42,889 nucleotides of DNA from Pantoea anthophila (GTDB taxonomy: Bacteria > Pseudomonadota > Gammaproteobacteria > Enterobacterales > Enterobacteriaceae), in contig NZ_VHIZ01000029.1 of the NCBI RefSeq assembly GCF_006494375.1, forward strand, positions 1 through 42,889, in the 5' to 3' direction. Below are positions 36,158-42,889 of the stretch, one piece after another. Below the pieces are notes generated by a model. That model searched no databases, had not been told where the DNA came from, and worked only from the letters and a program-made list of their open reading frames with translations. The position numbers and the translations under genes were made by a program. Each line of letters begins with the position of its first letter. Within the stretch, counting starts at the first letter, position 1.

Positions 36158-36835
36158 ATGTCTGATAATGCTGTTTTGCGCTTGCGCACCCAACGTCTCG
36201 CCCGCGCGACCCGTCCTTTCCTCGCGCGCGGAAACCGGGTCATTCGCTGCCAGGGCTGCCTGCTGCCCGAGGCCAGCTGTCTCTGCAGCCAGATCGTCCC
36301 GCAAGCCGCCCGCAGCCGCTTTTGTCTGGTGATGTTTGATACCGAGCCGATGAAGCCGAGCAACACCGGCCGTCTGATTGCCGATATTCTGCCCGACACC
36401 CAGGCCTTCGGCTGGTCACGCACCGAGCCCGATCCGCTGCTGCTGGCGGCTGTGCGCAACCCCGATTACCAGCCGCTGGTGGTCTTTCCGGCCAGCTATG
36501 CCGATCCGGGCCGGGAGGTGCTGACCTCGCCGCCCGCGCAGGGGAAACCGCCGCTGTTTATCATGCTGGATGGCACCTGGACCGAAGCGCGCAAAATGTT
36601 CCGCAAAAGCCCCTGGCTCGATGCCCTGCCGGTCATGTCGCTGAATGTCACTACCCCTTCGCGTTACACGCTGCGCGAAGCCCATGGCGCAGGTCAGCAC
36701 TGTACCGCCGAAGTCGCCGCGGCACTGCTGGAGCAGGCGGGCGATCGGCTCGCGGCAGACGCGTTATCTCACCATTTTGATCGCTTTCGTGCCGCCTACC
36801 TGGCGGGCAAACCGCATCATGCCGGGCAGGATTAA
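36158..36835 (+). CDS. tapT: tRNA-uridine aminocarboxypropyltransferase (DTW domain)
   Basis: A 225-residue DTW-domain enzyme (YfiP). It transfers the 3-amino-3-carboxypropyl group of S-adenosylmethionine to uridine 47 of tRNA (acp3U). Landmarks: LRTQRLARATRPFLARGNRVIRCQGCLLPEASCLCSQI (zinc-type Cys cluster), FDTEPMKPSNTGRLIADILPDT, and FIMLDGTWTEARKMFRKSPWLD containing the DTW-region residues. It is slightly shorter than the E. coli protein at the C-terminus. It is followed by pat with a 125-base gap. Confidence 0.9.
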   Translation: MSDNAVLRLRTQRLARATRPFLARGNRVIRCQGCLLPEASCLCSQIVPQAARSRFCLVMFDTEPMKPSNTGRLIADILPDTQAFGWSRTEPDPLLLAAVRNPDYQPLVVFPASYADPGREVLTSPPAQGKPPLFIMLDGTWTEARKMFRKSPWLDALPVMSLNVTTPSRYTLREAHGAGQHCTAEVAAALLEQAGDRLAADALSHHFDRFRAAYLAGKPHHAGQD

Positions 36836-36960
36836 CCGGCCCCGCTTCTTACCGGTTGCCTGAGGCCTGCGCGGCCGGATGCTCAGGCTGCGATCTGCCC
36901 GAAAGCACGGCCCGCAAAAAGCGTTTACAATCACGCAAATCCCGAACTCTGGAGGACGCG

Positions 36961-39618
36961 ATGAGTCAACGTGGGCTGGAAGCGCTGTTACGACCTAAAT
37001 CCATTGCGGTTATTGGTGCCTCGGTGACGCCGGGGCGCGCCGGCTACTTTATGATGCGAAACCTGCTGGCGGGCGGATTCAGCGGACCGGTGCTGCCGGT
37101 GACGCCGAAATATAAGGCGGTCAGCGGTGTCCTGGCCTGGCCCACCATCGACAGCCTGCCTTTCGCGCCGGATCTGGCGGTCATCTGCACCCATTCAAAG
37201 CGTAACCTTGCGCTGCTGCAACAGCTCGGCGAAAAAGGCTGCAAGGCCTGCATCATCCTTTCGGCTCCCGCCAGCCAGTCTGCTGAACTTAAAGCGTGCG
37301 CCAGTCAGTGGCAGATACGCCTGCTGGGACCAAACAGTCTTGGCCTGCTGGCCCCCTGGCAGGGATTAAATGCCAGTTTCTCACCGGTGCCGATAGCCAA
37401 AGGCCGACTCGCCTTTATCTCCCAGTCCGCCGCCGTCTCGAATACCATTCTCGACTGGGCGCAGCAGCGTAACCTCGGATTCTCCTGGTTTATCGCGCTG
37501 GGTGACAGCCTGGACACCGATGTCGACGACCTGCTCGACTTCCTGGCGCGCGACGGTAAAACCAGCGCCATTCTGCTCTACCTTGAACACCTCAGTGACG
37601 CACGCCGTTTCGTTTCCGCCTCGCGCAGTGCCTCCCGCAACAAGCCGATTCTGGTGATCAAGAGCGGTCGCAGCCGTGAAGCGCAGGCGCTGCTCGGCAC
37701 CCACAGCGGCCTGGATGCGGCCTGGGATGCCGCCATTCAGCGTGCCGGGTTGCTACGGGTGCAGGATACCCATGAGCTCTTCTCTGCGGTGGAATCGCTG
37801 AGTCATATGCGGCCGCTGCGGGGTGACCGGCTGATGATCGTCAGTAATGGTGCCGCCCCTGCTGCGCTGGCGCTGGATGAGCTCTATGCCCGCAACGGCA
37901 AACTGGCACAGCTCAGCGAACAGACCCGTCAACAGCTGGAGGCGCTGCTGCCCGCAGGCGCGGGCCGGGGCAATCCGCTCGACTTAAAGGATGATGCAAC
38001 GCCCGCGCGCTATGCCGCCTGTGTGGAGATCCTGCTCGACAGTCATGACTTTGATGCGCTGATGATTATTCATGCGCCAAGCGCGGTTGCGCCCCCTACC
38101 GAAACGGCCAGCCACCTTATCGAAACCCTTGCCCGTCACCCGCGCGGTAAGCGGGTAACCCTGCTGACTAACTGGAGCGGAGAGTTCTCTTCGCAGGCGG
38201 CACGACGCGCCTTTACCCAGGCGGGAATCCCCACCTGGCGTACGCCGGAGGGCACCGTCACCGCGTTTATGCATCAGGTTGAATACCGGCGTAACCAGAA
38301 GCAGCTGCGCGAAACCCCTGCCCTCCCCGCGACGCTGACGCAGGATAGCGCGCATGTTCACCAGTTACTCTCCCAGGCCCTGGCGCGCGGGATCACGGCG
38401 CTGGATACGCACGAAGTGCAGCCGGTTCTTCAGGCATACGGGCTGACCACGCTGCCGACCTGGATTGCCAGCGACAGCGCGTCGGCCGTAACGATTGCCG
38501 ACCAGATTGGCTATCCGGTCGCGCTCAAGCTGCGTTCACCCGATATCGCGCATAAGTCGGAGGTGCAGGGGGTGATGCTCTACCTGCGCAATGCCAGCGA
38601 AGTGGAGCGCGCCGCTGAAGCCATTTTCGATCGGGTCAGGCAGACGCTGCCGCAGGCGCGTATTGAAGGGCTACTGGTTCAGGGCATGGCAAGCCGTGCG
38701 GGCGCACAGGAGCTGCGGGTTGTGGTCGAACAGGATGCACTGTTTGGCCCGATCATCATGCTGGGCGAAGGCGGCGTCGAATGGCAGGCTGACAAACAGG
38801 CCGCCGTTGCGCTGCCGCCGCTCAACATGACGCTGGCGCGCTATCTGGTGATTCAGGCAATCAAGAGCGGAAAAATCCGCAGCCGCAGCGCCCTGAATCC
38901 GCTGGATATCGCCGGGTTAAGTCAGCTGCTGGTGCAGGTCTCAAACCTTGTGGTCGACTGCCCGGAAATCGATCGGCTCGATATCCATCCGCTGCTGGCG
39001 GCGGGTAGTGATTTTACCCTGCTGGACGTCACCCTGACGCTGGCCCCCTTCCACGGTGACAATGAAGCCCGGCTGGCTATCCGCCCTTATCCGCAGCATC
39101 TGGAAGAGCAGGTCGAATTAAAAGATGGGCAGTTCTGCCTGTTCCGTCCCATCCTGCCTGAAGATGAACCCCTGCTGCGCGACTTTATCAGTCAGGTCAC
39201 GAAAGAGGATCTCTACTACCGCTACTTCAGCGAAATCAATGAGTTTACCCATGAAGACCTCGCCAACATGACGCAAATCGATTATGACCGTGAGATGGCG
39301 ATTGTGGCCGTGCGTCAGCATCAGGGACACCCTGAGATCATCGGCGTCACACGCGCTATCTCAGATGCCGATAACATCGACGCCGAGTTCTCGGTGCTGG
39401 TGCGTTCTGACCTCAAAGGGCTGGGTATGGGGCGCCGTCTGCTGGAAAAGATGATCCGCTATACGCGCCATCACGGCTTGCAACAATTAAACGGTATCAC
39501 CATGCCCCACAACCGCGGCATGATTACGCTGGCACGAAAACTTAACTTTCATGTTGATATTCAACTGGATGACGGTATTGTCAGCCTGAAATTGCCTTTA
39601 CAGGAGGGGATCAACTAA
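36961..39618 (+). CDS. pat: Protein lysine acetyltransferase Pat (YfiQ/PatZ)
   Basis: An 885-residue enzyme with an NDP-forming acyl-CoA synthetase-like part followed by a GNAT domain. Order: CoA-binding Rossmann region (SIAVIGASVTPGRAGYFMMRNLL), succinyl-CoA ligase-like region with GPNSLGLLAPW, an ATP-grasp-type region (IGYPVALKLRSPDIAHKSEVQGVML), then GNAT (AEFSVLVRSDLKGLGMGRRLLEKMI) with a conserved acetyl-CoA loop. Pat acetylates acetyl-CoA synthetase and other proteins. The length equals E. coli YfiQ (886). GGAGG precedes ATG 36961; an in-frame ATG at 36856 would add 35 unrelated residues. Confidence 0.95.
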   Translation: MSQRGLEALLRPKSIAVIGASVTPGRAGYFMMRNLLAGGFSGPVLPVTPKYKAVSGVLAWPTIDSLPFAPDLAVICTHSKRNLALLQQLGEKGCKACIILSAPASQSAELKACASQWQIRLLGPNSLGLLAPWQGLNASFSPVPIAKGRLAFISQSAAVSNTILDWAQQRNLGFSWFIALGDSLDTDVDDLLDFLARDGKTSAILLYLEHLSDARRFVSASRSASRNKPILVIKSGRSREAQALLGTHSGLDAAWDAAIQRAGLLRVQDTHELFSAVESLSHMRPLRGDRLMIVSNGAAPAALALDELYARNGKLAQLSEQTRQQLEALLPAGAGRGNPLDLKDDATPARYAACVEILLDSHDFDALMIIHAPSAVAPPTETASHLIETLARHPRGKRVTLLTNWSGEFSSQAARRAFTQAGIPTWRTPEGTVTAFMHQVEYRRNQKQLRETPALPATLTQDSAHVHQLLSQALARGITALDTHEVQPVLQAYGLTTLPTWIASDSASAVTIADQIGYPVALKLRSPDIAHKSEVQGVMLYLRNASEVERAAEAIFDRVRQTLPQARIEGLLVQGMASRAGAQELRVVVEQDALFGPIIMLGEGGVEWQADKQAAVALPPLNMTLARYLVIQAIKSGKIRSRSALNPLDIAGLSQLLVQVSNLVVDCPEIDRLDIHPLLAAGSDFTLLDVTLTLAPFHGDNEARLAIRPYPQHLEEQVELKDGQFCLFRPILPEDEPLLRDFISQVTKEDLYYRYFSEINEFTHEDLANMTQIDYDREMAIVAVRQHQGHPEIIGVTRAISDADNIDAEFSVLVRSDLKGLGMGRRLLEKMIRYTRHHGLQQLNGITMPHNRGMITLARKLNFHVDIQLDDGIVSLKLPLQEGIN

Positions 39619-39735
39619 CCTTGTAGAGAAAGGTAAAAAAGGTTCGGGTCGACGGAGTTAATGTTATTATTTATGGTTATAACCCTGATTTGATGGCAAA
39701 AGGCCATGCAATGAACAGAGAAGAAGTGCACTGTG

Positions 39736-41091
39736 ATGTTGTCTAAATTCAAACGTAATAAACACCAACAACACCTCGCACAGTTGCCGAAACTGTCACA
39801 ATCCGTTGCGGATGTGTCGACACTTTACTCGCCTGCCGAATTTCGTGAGACGCTGCTGGAAAAAATTGCCGCAGCGCAGACCCGCATCTGTATCGTTGCG
39901 CTCTATCTGGAAAATGATGACGCCGGGCGCGCCATCATGGATGCGCTCTACCGTGCGAAGCAGGCGCGTCCGGAACTGGATATTTCAATCCTGGTTGACT
40001 GGCATCGTGCACAGCGTGGACGCATTGGTGCCGCGCGAGGCGTCACTAACGCTGACTGGTATTGCGAAATGGCGACCCGCCATGACGACATTGCGATTCC
40101 GGTGTATGGCATCCCGGTTAATACCCGCGAAGCGCTGGGTGTGCTCCATCTGAAAGGCTTCATTATTGATGACACGCTGATCTACAGCGGAGCCAGCATT
40201 AATGATGTCTATCTGCATCAGCATGATAAATATCGCTATGACCGCTACCAGATCATCCGCAATGCTCAGCTGACCGATACGATGTATGCCTGGATCGATC
40301 TCAATCTTAAGCCAGCCGAAGCGGTCAACCGGCTCGACGTGGCAGAACGCCCTTCCAGTCCTGAAATCAAAAATGAAACGCGTCAGTTTCGTCAGGATCT
40401 GCGTGGCTTTAACTATCAGTTCGACGGAAATGCGGGTAACGAAGAGCTGGCGGTCACCCCGCTGGTGGGACTGGGTAAGCATAGCCTGCTGAACAAAACG
40501 ATTTTCCACCTGATGCCCTGTGCAGAGCAGAAACTCATTATCTGCACCCCCTACTTCAACCTGCCTGCGCTGCTGGTTCGCAATATCATTCATCTGCTGC
40601 GTCAGGGTAAGCAGGTTGAGATCATTGTGGGGGATAAAACCGCCAATGACTTCTACATCGCCCCCGATCAGCCCTTCAAGATCATTGGTGCGCTGCCTTA
40701 TCTCTATGAGATTAACCTGCGTCGCTTCCTGAGCCGCCTGCAATACTACGTCAGCAACGAACAGCTGGTCGTACGGTTGTGGAAGGATGGCGAGAACAGC
40801 TATCACCTCAAAGGGATGTGGGTGGATGATGAGTGGCAGCTGATCACCGGTAATAATCTCAATCCGCGCGCATGGCGACTCGATCTGGAAAATGCGGTGC
40901 TGATCCACGATCCGCATCAGGAGTTAGCAGTCCAGCGTGAGAAGGAGCTGACGTTAATCCGGCAGCACACCACGGTCGTGAACCATTTCCGTGAACTCGA
41001 AAGTATTGCGGATTATCCAGCCAAGGTGCGGAAACTGATCCGCCGTCTGCGCCGGATCCGTATCGATCGCCTAATCAGCCGTATTCTTTAA
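39736..41091 (+). CDS. pssA: Phosphatidylserine synthase
   Basis: A 451-residue peripheral membrane enzyme of the phospholipase D superfamily that makes phosphatidylserine from CDP-diacylglycerol and serine. Two HKD motifs are visible: HLKGFIIDD (His138, Lys140, Asp145) and a second HLKGMWVDD near residue 355, followed by ITGNNLNPRAWRLDLENA. The C-terminal KVRKLIRRLRRIRIDRLISRIL is basic and probably binds membrane lipid. The ATG at 39736 matches the E. coli N-terminus MLSKFKRNKHQQHL; a GTG one codon earlier is less likely. Confidence 0.96.
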   Translation: MLSKFKRNKHQQHLAQLPKLSQSVADVSTLYSPAEFRETLLEKIAAAQTRICIVALYLENDDAGRAIMDALYRAKQARPELDISILVDWHRAQRGRIGAARGVTNADWYCEMATRHDDIAIPVYGIPVNTREALGVLHLKGFIIDDTLIYSGASINDVYLHQHDKYRYDRYQIIRNAQLTDTMYAWIDLNLKPAEAVNRLDVAERPSSPEIKNETRQFRQDLRGFNYQFDGNAGNEELAVTPLVGLGKHSLLNKTIFHLMPCAEQKLIICTPYFNLPALLVRNIIHLLRQGKQVEIIVGDKTANDFYIAPDQPFKIIGALPYLYEINLRRFLSRLQYYVSNEQLVVRLWKDGENSYHLKGMWVDDEWQLITGNNLNPRAWRLDLENAVLIHDPHQELAVQREKELTLIRQHTTVVNHFRELESIADYPAKVRKLIRRLRRIRIDRLISRIL

Positions 41092-41098
41092 AAGGTTG

Positions 41099-41141
41099 CT
41101 GCTCAGAGGCCGCACTGTGTGAATCCTGCGGCCCGGAGCAG
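41099..41141. repeat. Stem-loop after pssA
   Basis: Outer arms CTGCTC (41099-41104) and GAGCAG (41136-41141) enclose a perfect 7-bp inner stem (GGCCGCA at 41108, TGCGGCC at 41127). It lies 8 bases after the pssA stop and could end the pssA transcript, but it lacks a T-run. Confidence 0.45.
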
Positions 41142-41250
41142 GCAAAGAGGGATATGAGAGCCGATCGGATGGCTCAGGCTGGAGCTTCGCCCGGGATGCC
41201 GCCGGTACAGCCAGCGGCATTGCCCCGTGGAATCTGAGCCAGTAATCGCG

Positions 41251-42540
41251 TCAGAGCCTGATTCCCTTCCCGCGCTTATGCAGTAACAGCGACACCACAA
41301 AGGCCACCGCCCCCATCGCGGAGACATACCAAAAGAAGGTTGTCTCAATGCCCTGCTTCTTCATCAGTAAGGCCACATACTCGGCCGACCCACCGAAAAT
41401 CGCATTGGCGACCGCATAGGAGAGTCCTACCCCCAGCGCACGCACCTGAGGCGGAAACATTTCGGCTTTAAGGATGCCGCTGATGGCGGTGTAGAAGCTG
41501 GTGATTAGCAGCGCCAGCATGATCAACACGAAAGCCACGCCGGGGCTCTGCACATTTTGCAGCAGCGTCAGGATCGGAACGGTACAGATGGCCGCGCCCG
41601 CGCCAAAAATCATCATTGAGGTACGACGGCCAATTTTATCTGACAGGGCACCAATAATGGGCTGAATCAGCATAAAGACCAGCAGTGCGCCGGTCATCAG
41701 GCCGCTGGCGGTCTTAGGATCCATTCCCGAGGTGTTAACCAGATACTTCTGCATATAGGTCGTGAACGTGTAGAAACTCAGAGAGCCGCCAGCGGTGAAA
41801 CCCAGCACCATCAGGAAGGGACGGGTATGATTGCGCAGCAACCCGATTACGCTTCCTGCATCGCGATGTTCACGGCTGGTTTTATCTGAGGTCTCTTCCA
41901 GCGATCGGCGCAGCCAGAGCGCAACAACAGCGAGCAGCGCACCAAGGAAGAACGGAATACGCCAGCCCCAGCTCCGCAGTTCTGCATCGGTGAGCAGAAA
42001 CTGCAACACCACGACGGTGAGCACTGCGGCTAACTGGCCTCCGATCAGCGTGACATACTGGAATGAGGCGTAAAAACCTTTGCGCCCTTCCAGCGCAACT
42101 TCGCTCATATAGGTCGCGCTGGTTCCATACTCACCCCCTACCGACAGCCCCTGAAACATACGCGCCAGCAGCAGAATGACCGGAGCCGCCACACCAATGG
42201 TGGCATAACCGGGTAAGCAGGCGATCACCAGTGAGCCAAAACACATCATACAGACTGAAACCAGCATCGAATTTTTTCGGCCATGTCTGTCGCCGATATA
42301 GCCGAACAGCCAGCCCCCTATCGGACGCATTAAGAAGCCGGCCGCAAATACGCCCGCTGTCTGGAGCAGCTGGGTCGTGGTATCGCCCTGCGGGAAGAAA
42401 ATGTGGGCAAAATAGAGTGAGAAGAATGAATAGACATAAAAGTCGAACCACTCTACCAGGTTACCCGATGACGCACCGACGATGGCCCAGATACGCTTTT
42501 TTGTATCATCCGTCTGCATTTTATTTGTTGTGGGTGTCAT
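41251..42540 (-). CDS. kgtP: Alpha-ketoglutarate permease
   Basis: A 429-residue proton-coupled MFS symporter of the metabolite:H+ symporter family. It has the family start [37 protein letters not shown], motif [35 protein letters not shown] and [11 protein letters not shown] in the second half. Twelve membrane segments are predicted. Close E. coli homologue KgtP has 432 residues. It is convergent with pssA and upstream of the rrn terminator; yfiM, which lies between pssA and kgtP in E. coli, is missing. A CRP-like site lies about 100 bases upstream. Confidence 0.94.
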   Translation of the reverse strand: MTPTTNKMQTDDTKKRIWAIVGASSGNLVEWFDFYVYSFFSLYFAHIFFPQGDTTTQLLQTAGVFAAGFLMRPIGGWLFGYIGDRHGRKNSMLVSVCMMCFGSLVIACLPGYATIGVAAPVILLLARMFQGLSVGGEYGTSATYMSEVALEGRKGFYASFQYVTLIGGQLAAVLTVVVLQFLLTDAELRSWGWRIPFFLGALLAVVALWLRRSLEETSDKTSREHRDAGSVIGLLRNHTRPFLMVLGFTAGGSLSFYTFTTYMQKYLVNTSGMDPKTASGLMTGALLVFMLIQPIIGALSDKIGRRTSMMIFGAGAAICTVPILTLLQNVQSPGVAFVLIMLALLITSFYTAISGILKAEMFPPQVRALGVGLSYAVANAIFGGSAEYVALLMKKQGIETTFFWYVSAMGAVAFVVSLLLHKRGKGIRL

Positions 42541-42637
42541 GCCTTACCTCTGTTCCTTGCTGATCAACAGCGTTTAAAGTATGAGTAAAGCATTTAAGTC
42601 CACGGAAGGTAAAGGCGGCCTAATCTGAGATTATTAT

Positions 42638-42653
42638 TGTGAGCCGCATCGCT
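42638..42653 (-). promoter_or_regulatory. CRP-like site upstream of kgtP (weak)
   Basis: Read on the plus strand TGTGA (42638-42642) is followed by six bases and TCGCT (42649-42653), one good and one poor half-site of TGTGA-N6-TCACA. It lies about 100 bases upstream of kgtP, where catabolite activation of a dicarboxylate permease would make sense. Confidence 0.3.
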
Positions 42654-42772
42654 AATTATCGAAAAATCAGCGGTTTGCTGGCGATAAAGTCAGGAAAAAG
42701 GGAGGGTCAGAAAGTGAAGGAATGCAGAGGATCAGCGCCGCATTTCAGTTTAAAACAGAAAAATTCAGACGT

Positions 42773-42800
42773 AAAAAAGCCCCGCACGTCAGTGCGGGGC
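42773..42800 (-). terminator. rRNA operon terminator
   Basis: GCCCCGCAC (42779-42787) pairs with GTGCGGGGC (42792-42800), loop GTCA. On the minus strand TTTTTT follows (42778-42773). It lies 15 bases beyond the 5S rRNA 3' end and ends the rrn operon. Confidence 0.9.
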
Positions 42801-42815
42801 TTCTTCACTTATATA

Positions 42816-42889
42816 ATGCCTGGCAGTTCCCTACTCTCGCATGGGGAGGCCCCACACTACCATCGGCGCTACGGCGTTTCACTTCTGAG
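42816..42889 (-). rRNA. rrf: 5S ribosomal RNA, 3' part (operon continues beyond window)
   Basis: Read on the minus strand the sequence runs from CTCAGAAGTGAAACGCCG at the window edge through GCGAGAGTAGGGAACTGCC to GGCAT at 42816, matching the 3' 74 bases of enterobacterial 5S rRNA (about 120 nt). The 5' part and the 23S and 16S genes must lie to the right. In E. coli the rrnG operon also ends beside kgtP in this orientation. Confidence 0.97.

Noticed and set aside
41103..41250. Possible yfiM remnant between pssA and kgtP
   Set aside because: No frame here resembles a lipoprotein; only stem-loops are visible.

Overview
The window looks like chromosome of a GC-rich enterobacterium, most probably Erwiniaceae and Pantoea-like. 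This rests on close protein matches (recalled, not searched) to E. coli YmjA, SpeG, MmuM, YgaC, YgaM, NrdHIEF, EmrRAB, YfiF, TrxC, TapT, Pat, PssA and KgtP, and on the gene order pssA, kgtP, then an rrn operon. There is no phage, insertion sequence, tRNA or CRISPR array. Only the first ~640 bases look foreign: they are AT-rich and carry small genes of unknown function.

Layout. 1-772: end of one small gene and a second small gene, possibly orphan immunity-type genes. 773-2333: oxalate/formate-type MFS transporter behind a good sigma-54 promoter match. 2334-10699: a sugar operon under a CRP-like site. It encodes a DeoR regulator, a periplasmic binding protein, a double ATPase, two permeases, an AlsE-like epimerase, an AlsK-like ROK kinase and a ribokinase-type kinase. 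10838-13020: ymjA, a cold-shock-domain protein and a RIO-family kinase. 13034-16340 (minus): an mgtA Mg2+ ATPase unit with a PPP-containing leader peptide, a structured leader, a 28-residue membrane-protein ORF after mgtA and a terminator. 16536-21500: a five-gene peptide/nickel-type ABC transporter. 21658-25075: speG, a lipoprotein, and the mmuP-mmuM methionine-salvage pair under MetJ boxes. 25180-30021: ygaC, ygaM and nrdHIEF (class Ib ribonucleotide reductase) with tandem NrdR boxes. 30022-30876: a long non-coding gap with several palindromes. 30877-34288: emrR-emrA-emrB multidrug efflux. 34325-42540: yfiF (minus), trxC, tapT, pat, pssA and kgtP (minus). 42773-42889: terminator and 3' part of a 5S rRNA (minus), the end of an rrn operon that continues past the window.

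Functional links. The sugar operon combines import, phosphorylation and C3 epimerisation, and would feed a rare hexose into fructose-6-phosphate. The mgtA unit has both an upstream translational sensor and a downstream small membrane protein, so control may act at leader and protein level. nrdHIEF and trxC carry the NrdR and OxyR-type sites expected of stress-responsive redox genes. Start codons were moved inward from the longest reading frame wherever a Shine-Dalgarno sequence and family length agreed. Product names rest on remembered family sequences and visible motifs; no database search was possible.
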